Shown here: piece after piece, positions 25,912-32,737 of the stretch
Numbering within the stretch: the first letter of the stretch is position 1
How the letters are laid out: each line of letters starts with the position of its first letter
Assembly: GCA_036002485.1 (NCBI GenBank)
Contig: DASYTI010000105.1
Span: forward strand, 1-41,894
Origin: Candidatus Methylomirabilota bacterium
GTDB taxonomy: Bacteria > Methylomirabilota > Methylomirabilia > Rokubacteriales > CSP1-6
Reading direction: 5' to 3'
Length of the DNA stretch: 41,894 nt
Notes under the pieces: model-generated
Told to the model about the DNA's origin: nothing
The model's input: only the letters and a program-made list of their open reading frames with translations
The model's database searches: none
Made by a program: the position numbers and the translations under genes

Positions 25912-26336
25912 GGGCTGCCCCGTCTCGTAGTCCGGCGCGCATCGCGCCGAGTCAACAGTTCCTCGAGCGCGACCGGGCGCGAGCCACCCCGCCGGCGGAG
26001 CTCCGGCTCGGCCACGATGGGGCGGCGCCGGATCCGTAGCGCCAACCCGCTGCGCACGGCGCGCTCGGCGTAGAAGCGGAGGAGCCAGCGGCACATGAGG
26101 GGCCGCCGGCGGTTGTAGCCGAAGCGTCGCTTGTACTCGGCCGCGGAGGTCTCGTGCCCCAGCAGGTGGGTATTGGTCAGCTGCCGGAACGCGCGGCCAC
26201 AGATGAGGCAGATGATGCGCTCCTCCTCGATGGCCTGGCGGGGATCCAGTTTGAGCGCGGCCAGCCATTCCGTCGATCGCGGCCGCGGGGTCGATAGGAG
26301 CGAAGGCGTCGGCAGGGCGGCGGCCAGGGGGCTCAT
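25908..26336 (-). CDS. MucR/Ros-type zinc-finger transcriptional regulator
   Basis: A 142-residue protein with a Ros/MucR-like zinc finger. Cys43-x2-Cys46 is followed by GRAF and His57-x3-His61, then the family-like helix AAEYKRRFGYNRRRPLMC. Ros/MucR proteins bind AT-rich DNA and act as repressors or nucleoid organisers in alphaproteobacteria. Here the N-terminus (about 1-40) is Pro/Ser-rich and unlike classical MucR, and the C-terminus is strongly basic. SD GGAGG precedes the ATG. The ATG overlaps the stop of a 25-residue ORF and the stop overlaps the next gene's ATG. A DNA-binding role is likely, targets unknown. Confidence 0.75.
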   Translation of the reverse strand: MSPLAAALPTPSLLSTPRPRSTEWLAALKLDPRQAIEEERIICLICGRAFRQLTNTHLLGHETSAAEYKRRFGYNRRRPLMCRWLLRFYAERAVRSGLALRIRRRPIVAEPELRRRGGSRPVALEELLTRRDARRTTRRGSP

Positions 26337-26410
26337 CTCATCGCCTCCGCGGCCCGTTCGGCGCGCATGAAGCCTCCCGCCATCATCATTCGGCGTTGCG
26401 TGTTCGTCAT
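26333..26410 (-). CDS. 25-residue ORF coupled to the MucR-like gene
   Basis: ATG 26410 is preceded by GGGGAG eight bases upstream. The frame encodes 25 residues (begins MTNTQRRMMMAGGF, ends AAEAMR) and its TGA overlaps the ATG of the MucR-like gene (ATGA). The product is basic and methionine-rich with no domain. It may be a small protein or a leader that couples translation to the regulator. The evidence is the SD and overlap only. Confidence 0.4.
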   Translation of the reverse strand: MTNTQRRMMMAGGFMRAERAAEAMR

Positions 26411-26469
26411 GACGTGCTCCCCTCGAACAACGTGTGAGCCTGCGACGCAGGGCGCGCAGGCGTGGTGCA

Positions 26470-27015
26470 CTACTGAACGGCGACGTTCGATGTCCGCTGT
26501 GCGCCCGCCCAGTGCTGAACGAACTCATCCACCCGGCCCATGGCCATCTCGTCACGCCCGGCCAGCTCGCGCGCGACGCGGACGCCCTGCTCGACCAAGT
26601 CGCGATCGCCGAGCCGCGCGAAGGCCTCGGTGACACGGAGCGTGCCCTCGAGGGAGTGGGCTTGGCGGGCCCGGACCATCGCGGAGAGATAGGCGCGGCG
26701 CGCCTCCGGCTCCATCGCGCGACGCCCCGGGCCTGCCTCGCCGAGCCGCAGCGCTCCATCACCCACGGCGAGGAACCCTTCCCAGCCCGGGCTGGCCAGC
26801 ACCGCGAGATCGGCCTTGTGGCGGGCCATCGTTGCCGCCGAGAAGTCGCCGCGCGCAAGAGCGTCGTCCATGTCGCGCAGAGGCGAGATCCACGGCGACT
26901 CCTGCTTCGCCGAGGGATCGCCCACTCGAGCGAGCGTCACCTCGAGGGCGGCGAGAACCGCTACCACCGCCATCACGAAATAGAAGACAATCCGTCGGAG
27001 CGTTTCGGCGTCCAT
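26470..27015 (-). CDS. Single-pass membrane protein of unknown function
   Basis: A protein of 181 residues that I do not recognise. MDAETLRR is followed by one transmembrane helix (about residues 9-29, IVFYFVMAVVAVLAALEVTLA). A largely alpha-helical domain then resembles a TPR-like or spectrin-like helical bundle (SPWISPLRDMDDALARGDFSAATMARHKA in part). The start chosen has GAGGGG seven bases upstream. The frame also opens at ATG 27084, only two bases from the transcription start predicted for the sigma54-type promoter, so a leaderless longer form is possible. First gene of the operon leading to the MucR-like regulator. Confidence 0.6.
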   Translation of the reverse strand: MDAETLRRIVFYFVMAVVAVLAALEVTLARVGDPSAKQESPWISPLRDMDDALARGDFSAATMARHKADLAVLASPGWEGFLAVGDGALRLGEAGPGRRAMEPEARRAYLSAMVRARQAHSLEGTLRVTEAFARLGDRDLVEQGVRVARELAGRDEMAMGRVDEFVQHWAGAQRTSNVAVQ

Positions 27016-27097
27016 GGCGTTCCCCTCGCGGGCGCTGAGCATCCCGCTCTCGACCGTTTCCGTGGGAGCCTTGCTCTGTCGCATGCCCCTACAGTTC

Positions 27098-27112
27098 GCA
27101 AGTGGGGTGCCA
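27098..27112 (-). promoter_or_regulatory. Sigma54 (RpoN)-type promoter core
   Basis: On the minus strand TGGCAC-CCCAC-TTGC matches the -24/-12 consensus exactly, with GG and GC ten bases apart. Transcription would start near 27086 and run into the membrane protein/MucR-like operon. A large protein with a sigma54-activator domain is encoded on the other side of the same intergenic region, starting at 28146. The match is seen; the functional link is inferred. Confidence 0.7.
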
Positions 27113-27142
27113 TGAAGAATCCGTTGCAGATCAATACGTTGT

Positions 27143-27203
27143 GGTGGTCAGGGTAGGTGGTCAGTGGTCAGAGTGGTAAGAAGCTGAGCAGCGATTTGAG
27201 CAG
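27143..27203. repeat. Cluster of short direct repeats upstream of the sigma54-type promoter
   Basis: GTGGTCAG occurs at 27144-27151, 27157-27164 and 27164-27171, a variant GTGGTAAG at 27173-27180, and TGAGCAG at 27185-27191 and 27197-27203. Spacings are 7-13 bases. The array lies about 55-115 bases upstream of the predicted sigma54 start, where enhancer sites of bacterial activators often sit. It may be the binding site of the adjacent regulator. Confidence 0.55.
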
Positions 27204-27303
27204 TAAGGGTACTCTAGCGGCGCTATCGATCCGCTCATCAGGAGCAGTAGCGAGCGGCCGCCTATGACGTTCTAAACGGCGGTCACCCTCAGGGAGGGCG
27301 TGC

Positions 27304-28116
27304 GTGAAAGCCCACAAGAAGGTCAAGCTCGGCAAGCACCCGCCTCGAATCGACTACCGAGCGTTCAGGCTTGCCGACTATGTCACCCGGAAGCTTCCGC
27401 CGCCGCCCCTGAAGGCAGATCTCACGGCCAAGGTAGACACCTGGCCCATGATGGGAAACGACGAGTACAACGATTGCGCGTTCGCCGCAGCCGGCCATCT
27501 CATCATGGAGTGGACGGCGAATACCGGACGTCCCGTCACTCCGGGCGAGAAATCCATTCTCGCCGCGTATTCGGCCGTGACGGGCTTCGTCAAGAAGAAG
27601 GGTGGGCACGGGCCCGGGGCGGTCGTACTCGATGTGCTCAATCACTGGAGGCAGCGCGGCATTGCCGGACATCGGATCGCCGCCTTCCTCTCCCTCACCC
27701 TCAAGGATCGCGAGGAGATCAGGGAGGCCGTAGCCCGGTTCGGAGGATGCTATCTCGGTCTGAATTTCACCAGGGAGCGCAAGGATTTTCCGCTCGTATT
27801 GTCAAAGGCGAATCTCTGGCGCGTTCGCCCCGGAAAGCGCGGAGGCCCGGGAAAGCCCAATCCGAACAAGGGGCATGTGGTCGCCGTCGTGGGCTACGAT
27901 CCGCGAGCCCTCACCTGCGTCTCCTGGGAGGACACGTACCAGATGACCTGGAAATTCTGGGAACGATATGCTGACGAAGCCTTCGCGATCATCAGTCCCG
28001 ACTGGCTCAGGGGCAAGAGGCTGCCCGTCGAATTCAATCTGCCCGCGGTGCTGGCTGACTTGAAAAAAGTGAAGAGATTGAAGAGGCAGAGAAGGGCGAT
28101 GAGCGGAACGAACTGA
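27304..28116 (+). CDS. Papain-like (C1-fold) cysteine peptidase-related protein
   Basis: A 270-residue protein without a signal peptide, with a papain-like arrangement of key residues. Cys58 lies in NDEYNDCAFAAAGHLI, with Asn52 six residues before it in the oxyanion position usually held by Gln. His191 lies in KGHVVAVVGYDP, and the following SWEDTYQMTWKFW occupies the place of papain's Asn-Ser-Trp stretch, here with Glu/Asp. There is no propeptide and the ends are basic. GTG 27304 follows AGGGAGGG. It precedes the large regulator by 29 bases on the same strand. It could be a peptidase, transglutaminase-like enzyme or pseudoenzyme. Confidence 0.65.
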   Translation: MKAHKKVKLGKHPPRIDYRAFRLADYVTRKLPPPPLKADLTAKVDTWPMMGNDEYNDCAFAAAGHLIMEWTANTGRPVTPGEKSILAAYSAVTGFVKKKGGHGPGAVVLDVLNHWRQRGIAGHRIAAFLSLTLKDREEIREAVARFGGCYLGLNFTRERKDFPLVLSKANLWRVRPGKRGGPGKPNPNKGHVVAVVGYDPRALTCVSWEDTYQMTWKFWERYADEAFAIISPDWLRGKRLPVEFNLPAVLADLKKVKRLKRQRRAMSGTN

Positions 28117-28145
28117 GTCCGGAGCGCCCCTGACAATCTGCTGTC

Positions 28146-31100
28146 GTGGATCCCATGGACCCGCTGGCTGAGCTTCTCGGAGAGAGCGCGGCGATGGAGG
28201 CCGTCCGCGAACAGATCCGGCGGCTGCTCACCCGCCGCGAAACGGGGCGCCGGCTGCCCTCCATCCTCATCACTGGCGACACGGGCACGGGCAAGGGCCT
28301 GATTGCGCGCTCCATCCATCGGGCCGGTCCCCGGGCCGCCGGCCCGTTCGTGGACGTCAATTGTGCCGCGATCCCCGAGACGCTGATGGAGGCCGAGCTC
28401 TTCGGTTTCGAGCGCGGCGCCTTCACCGATGCGCGGCGGGCCAAGCCTGGGCTGTTCCAAGCCGCGCACCGCGGCACGATCTTTCTGGACGAAGTCGGAC
28501 TCCTGCCCGAAGCGCTCCAGGCCAAGCTGCTCAAGGCGCTCGAGGAGCGCGCGGTCCGCAGACTCGGCGCCACCACCGCCGATCCCGTGGACGTCTGGAT
28601 CGTCAGCGCGACCAACGCCGATCTTCAGGCCGCGGTCCGCCAGCGCGCCTTCCGCGAAGACCTCTATCATCGCCTCGCCGTCCTGACCCTCAGGCTTCCC
28701 CCCCTCCGCGAGCGCGGTCGCGACGTTCTCATCCTCGCCGAGCGATTCCTCGCGCGCGTCTGCGCGGACTACGCACTGCCGCCGAAGCGCTTTGCCCCCG
28801 ACGCCGAGGCAACCCTGAGCGCCTATTCCTGGCCCGGGAACGTCCGCGAGCTCGGCAACGTGATCGAGCGGGTAGCCCTCCTCGCCGACGGCGATCTCGT
28901 GACCGCCGACATGCTCGACCTCCAGACCGGCCCCGTCGAGGGGCGAGCCACGGTGCCGCCGCCTGCCCCCGTCGCCGTCTCGCTCGACCACGCCATGCGC
29001 GAGCATCTTCTTGCCGCGCTGACCCAGACTCGGTGGAACATCTCGCGCACCGCCGCCCTGCTGGGCATCTCACGCAACACCCTGCGGGGGCGAATCGAGA
29101 AATTCGGCTTGAGAGAGACGGGCAGCGCCCGCGCGGCCGCGCGGCCCGCCGCGCGGCGCAGCCCGCCCCCCGCACCATCGATCACGCCCGAGAACCGTCC
29201 CGCTCAGGTGCCCTCCACCGTCCGCTGGGAGCAGCGCCGGATCACGCTCCTCCGGGCCGCCCTCGTGGTTCCCGCGGAGACGGACGCGTTGTCGGGCACC
29301 AGCCGCGCGCTGGATGTGCTCATCGACAAGGTCAAGGTCTTCGGGGGCCGGGTCGAAGAGATCAGCCCGGCCGGACTCCTGGCCTCATTCGGCCTCGAGC
29401 CGGTCGAAGAGGCCCCCCGGAGAGCCACCCACGCGGCCCTCGCGATGCAGAAGGTGGCGGACCGAGCCCGACGGGATGACCCGCTCTCCCCGCGCCTGCG
29501 GGTGGGGATTCATGTCGCGGAGGTTCGCATTGGACAGGGCAATGACTTCGTGAAGCTGGACAGCGATGACGAGCGCGTCCATCGTGCGACGATCGCGGCA
29601 CTGCTGGAATCGGCGGGGGCCGACGACATAGTGGTCAGCGCCACCGCCCTGCCGTTTCTCGCGCGACAATTCGAACTGGCTCCCGCGCCCCGGGCGGGGC
29701 TCGAGATGCAGGCGTACCGGGTGACGGGCCATGAACGGAAAGGGTTCGAGGTCCTGGGCCGGGTGGGCGCCTTCGTCGGGCGGAGACATCAGTTGGACCT
29801 CCTCGACAGCCGCCTGGGATCCGCGGTCGGTGGACACGGGCAGGTGGTGGCTCTGGTCGGAGAGCCGGGCATGGGCAAGTCTCGTCTCGTCTGGGAGTTC
29901 ACGCGCTCCCGCGGGAGCGCCGTGGGACTCCTGCTGGAGGCATCGGGCGTGTCCCATGGGAGGTCCGCGCCGTTTCTGCCGATCACCGATCTCCTGAGAC
30001 GGTACTTCCAAATCCAGGAAATCGACAGCGTGGAGCAGATCGCGACCAAGGTCACCATGGCCGTCCGTCGCCTGGACGAGGGGCTCCTGTATTCCCTTCC
30101 CGCGATCCAGGCCCTTCTCGATGTCCCCGTGGACGATCCGCGGTGGGGCAAGCTCGACCCGCCGCAGCGGCGCCAGCAGACCCTTGACGCCCTCAAGGGT
30201 ATCCTGATGCGGGAGAGCCGGCAGCGACCGCTCCTGCTCCTCTTCGAGGATTTGCACTGGATCGATACCGAGACCGCAGCGCTGCTGGACACCCTGATCG
30301 AATCCATACCGGCGGCTCGCATGATGCTGCTCGTCACCTATCGTCCGGAATTTCGTCATGCCTGGGGAGGCAGGAGCTTCTACGCCCAGCTGAGCCTCGA
30401 GCCCCTATCCACGGAGAGCGCCGGGGACCTTCTTGACGCGCTCCTCGGTCGCGATCCCGGTCTCGGGCCGGTCAAGTCGAGCCTCATCCAGTGGGCCGAA
30501 GGCAACCCGTTCTTCCTGGAGGAAAGCGGCCGAACCCTCGTGGAGACCGGCGTATTGGTGGGCGAGCGGGGCGCTTATCGTCTCTCGAAGCCGGTCAAGC
30601 ATGTGGAGGTCCCTCCCACCGTCGAGGAGATGCTGGCCGCGAGGCTGGCGCGCCTGCCCTCGGAAGAGAGAGACCTTCTCGACTGCGCCGCCGTCATCGG
30701 GAAGGACGTCCCCCTGCCCCTCCTTCACGCGGTCACCGATCTGGCGGACCTGGACGTATTCTCGCGGATGCGACAACTGCAAGGGGCCGAGCTGCTCTAC
30801 GAGACAGGCAGCTTCCCCAAGGTCGAGTACACCTTCAAGCACGCCCTGACCCACGAGGTCACGTACCGGACGATTCCCCCGGAGCGTCGACGCGACCTCC
30901 ACGGCAGAGTAGTTGCGGCGCTCGAGCGGCTGTCGCCCGAGGCCATCCAGCAGCTCGGATACCACGCGTTCAGGGCCGAACGATGGTCACAGGCGCTCCC
31001 CTATCTCCGCCAGGCCGGGATCAAGGCGGCGGCTCAGGCCGCCAACCGGGAAGCGGTAGTCTGCTTCGAGCAGGCCTTGTTCGCCCTCGATCACGTTGCC

Positions 31101-32270
31101 GAGAGCCGCGAGCGGATCGAGCAGGCCGTCGATCTCCGATTCGACCTGCGGACCGCCCTCCTGCCCCTCGGCGAGTTCGCCGCCATGATGTCGCATCTGG
31201 GCACGGCTCAGGAGCTGGCGGAGTCTTTGGCTGACCAGGAGCGGCTGGGACGCGTCCACGCATTTCTCGCGGATTATTTCCGGCAGATCGGCCAGTACAG
31301 GGAGGCGATCGAGACGGGCCGGCGAGGCCTCGCCATTGCCCTCGCCCTCGGCGATCTCCCGCTCCAGGTGGCGACGCAGATGTACATGGGTCATGCCTTC
31401 CACGACCTCGGCGACTACCGGCGCGCGAGCGATCTGTTCAGGGAGAACGTGACGGCCATCGCGCCACCGCTCAGGGGCAAGCGGTTGGGGCTCCCCTACG
31501 TGGCATCCGTGCACTCGCGCACGTGGCTCGTCTTGTGCCTCGCCGAGCTGGGTCAGTTCGCTGAGGGCGCCGCCCTCGCGCGGGAAGCTCTGGAGATCGC
31601 CGAGTCCGCAGACGAGGTCGCGACTCTCATCTCCGCCTGCTACGGGCTGGGGCGGCTTCACCTTCGGCGGGCCGACTTTCCCCAGGCCATTCCCGTGCTC
31701 GAGCGTGGGCTCGAGCTCACCCGCGCCTGGAACATCCGCCTCTGGTCCGCCGTGCTCGCGGAGGACCTCGGCTCCGCGCACGTCCGGTCCGGGCGGATCC
31801 ACGAAGGCATTTCCCTGCTGGGGGAAGCCATCGAGCTCCACCGCGCCATGCGGGGAACAGCGGGGCAGTCACGCCGCCTGACCTCGCTCGGCGAGGCCTA
31901 CCTCGCCGCCGGTCGAGCGGAAGAGGCGGCCGCCCTCGCGGAACGTGCCCTCGAGCTCTCGCGCGCACACCAAGAGCGCGGTAACGAAGCCTGGGCGCTC
32001 CGCCTTCAAGGCGACCTTGCCGCGCGCCCGGGCTCCGCGGGGCTCGCGCGCAGCGACGCCGCCTACCGGGACGCGCTCGCCCTGTCCCGAGAACTCGGCA
32101 TGCGCCCGCTCGAAGCGCAGTGTCAGCTCGGGCTCGGCCGGCTTCAGCGGATGCTCGGGCAGCGCGACGTCGCCCTCGAGAACCTTGCCGCCGCCCTGGC
32201 GGCCTTTGGCGAGCTCGAGATGGAACTCCACCGGGGCCAGGCTCAGGCAGAGCTTGGCGCCTTAGGTTAG
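28146..32270 (+). CDS. Sigma54-activator AAA+/Fis-HTH fused to cyclase-like, P-loop ATPase and TPR-like domains
   Basis: A 1374-residue regulator. Residues about 7-260 form a bacterial enhancer-binding AAA+ domain: Walker A GDTGTGKG 44-51, L1 loop GAFTDA 91-96 (consensus GAFTGA), Walker B TIFLDEVG 111-118 and SWPGNVREL 228-236. A Fis-type HTH follows (about 284-322). Residues about 360-530 resemble a class III nucleotide cyclase (RVGIHVAEVRIG) but lack the metal-binding aspartates, so it is probably not catalytic. A second, STAND/AAA-type ATPase has Walker A GEPGMGKS 572-579 and Walker B LLLLFEDLHWID 696-707. The rest, from about 940, is helical and TPR-like. No N-terminal receiver is present, so sensing probably lies in the C-terminal half. 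GTG 28146 or ATG 28155 may start it; no clear SD. Confidence 0.88.
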   Translation: MDPMDPLAELLGESAAMEAVREQIRRLLTRRETGRRLPSILITGDTGTGKGLIARSIHRAGPRAAGPFVDVNCAAIPETLMEAELFGFERGAFTDARRAKPGLFQAAHRGTIFLDEVGLLPEALQAKLLKALEERAVRRLGATTADPVDVWIVSATNADLQAAVRQRAFREDLYHRLAVLTLRLPPLRERGRDVLILAERFLARVCADYALPPKRFAPDAEATLSAYSWPGNVRELGNVIERVALLADGDLVTADMLDLQTGPVEGRATVPPPAPVAVSLDHAMREHLLAALTQTRWNISRTAALLGISRNTLRGRIEKFGLRETGSARAAARPAARRSPPPAPSITPENRPAQVPSTVRWEQRRITLLRAALVVPAETDALSGTSRALDVLIDKVKVFGGRVEEISPAGLLASFGLEPVEEAPRRATHAALAMQKVADRARRDDPLSPRLRVGIHVAEVRIGQGNDFVKLDSDDERVHRATIAALLESAGADDIVVSATALPFLARQFELAPAPRAGLEMQAYRVTGHERKGFEVLGRVGAFVGRRHQLDLLDSRLGSAVGGHGQVVALVGEPGMGKSRLVWEFTRSRGSAVGLLLEASGVSHGRSAPFLPITDLLRRYFQIQEIDSVEQIATKVTMAVRRLDEGLLYSLPAIQALLDVPVDDPRWGKLDPPQRRQQTLDALKGILMRESRQRPLLLLFEDLHWIDTETAALLDTLIESIPAARMMLLVTYRPEFRHAWGGRSFYAQLSLEPLSTESAGDLLDALLGRDPGLGPVKSSLIQWAEGNPFFLEESGRTLVETGVLVGERGAYRLSKPVKHVEVPPTVEEMLAARLARLPSEERDLLDCAAVIGKDVPLPLLHAVTDLADLDVFSRMRQLQGAELLYETGSFPKVEYTFKHALTHEVTYRTIPPERRRDLHGRVVAALERLSPEAIQQLGYHAFRAERWSQALPYLRQAGIKAAAQAANREAVVCFEQALFALDHVAESRERIEQAVDLRFDLRTALLPLGEFAAMMSHLGTAQELAESLADQERLGRVHAFLADYFRQIGQYREAIETGRRGLAIALALGDLPLQVATQMYMGHAFHDLGDYRRASDLFRENVTAIAPPLRGKRLGLPYVASVHSRTWLVLCLAELGQFAEGAALAREALEIAESADEVATLISACYGLGRLHLRRADFPQAIPVLERGLELTRAWNIRLWSAVLAEDLGSAHVRSGRIHEGISLLGEAIELHRAMRGTAGQSRRLTSLGEAYLAAGRAEEAAALAERALELSRAHQERGNEAWALRLQGDLAARPGSAGLARSDAAYRDALALSRELGMRPLEAQCQLGLGRLQRMLGQRDVALENLAAALAAFGELEMELHRGQAQAELGALG

Positions 32271-32465
32271 GCCTTTGCCCTCGCGCTTTCTCTCTATGCT
32301 CACCGGACCGACCTTGAGGGCGTATCGGCTCGCGAGGAGCTCCAGCTCGAGCCTGACCGCTTCCGCCTCGAGCCGACCGAGCTCGGCGGAGATCTCGAAT
32401 CCGACCACGGCTCGGCTCCGGTGCCGTCGATGCCGCTCGCGCGGTCCCCTGGCCTGGCCTGCCAT
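32262..32465 (-). CDS. Small basic helical protein, unknown
   Basis: A 67-residue protein. A very basic N-tail (ARGPRERHRRHRSR) leads into a predicted helix, FEISAELGRLEAEAVRLELELLA, with leucines spaced as in a coiled coil, and a basic end. I know no family. ATG 32465 lies seven bases after the stop of the preceding small gene, with a weak SD (AGGCAGGG). Its stop overlaps the 3' end of the large regulator on the other strand by nine bases. The coiled-coil pattern and spacing support it as a real gene, but only moderately. Confidence 0.5.
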   Translation of the reverse strand: MAGQARGPRERHRRHRSRAVVGFEISAELGRLEAEAVRLELELLASRYALKVGPVSIERKREGKGLT

Positions 32466-32472
32466 GCCCTGC

Positions 32473-32691
32473 CTATCTTCCGCGGCCCTTCTTGCGCTTC
32501 TTCGCCGTCGCCCCGGCCCTGCGCGGCTTAGGATGGTAGCGAATCGAGACCACCCTGGCCCGGATGCCTTTATGCTTCTTGAGGAACGCGACCATGTCCT
32601 TCTTGAAACGCTCCCATTGCCTCGGCGACGTCGGACCATGCACCACCATCTGCAACGTTTGCATCTCACCCACTCCCAAATGTTGAGCCAT
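32473..32691 (-). CDS. Small lysine/arginine-rich protein, unknown
   Basis: A 72-residue protein with an ordered part (LQMVVHGPTSPRQWERFKKDMVAFLKKHKGIRARVVSIRY in pieces) suggesting a beta-alpha-beta unit and a strongly basic tail (KPRRAGATAKKRKKGRGR). ATG 32691 has GAGGAG seven bases upstream; an internal Met at 32664 also has an SD-like sequence. It lies 46 bases after the ATP-grasp gene and before another small basic gene, so the three may form one transcript. The tail suggests nucleic-acid or anionic-partner binding; family unknown. Confidence 0.6.
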   Translation of the reverse strand: MAQHLGVGEMQTLQMVVHGPTSPRQWERFKKDMVAFLKKHKGIRARVVSIRYHPKPRRAGATAKKRKKGRGR

Positions 32692-32737
32692 CACAGCTCT
32701 CCTCATCCCCGAAGGGATCGGCGGTGCGCAGCAGTCC

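Noticed and set aside
27144-27180. Sigma70 promoter for the papain-like gene in the repeat region
   Set aside because: No pair of -35 and -10 elements with acceptable spacing was found on the plus strand between 27113 and 27303.
27143-27203. CRISPR array
   Set aside because: The repeats are only 7-8 bases with irregular 7-13-base spacing, and there are no cas genes.
29220-29745. Active adenylate/guanylate cyclase within the large regulator
   Set aside because: The fold pattern is present, but the metal-binding aspartate positions are not (VVPAETD and SPAGLL replace them), so catalysis is unlikely.
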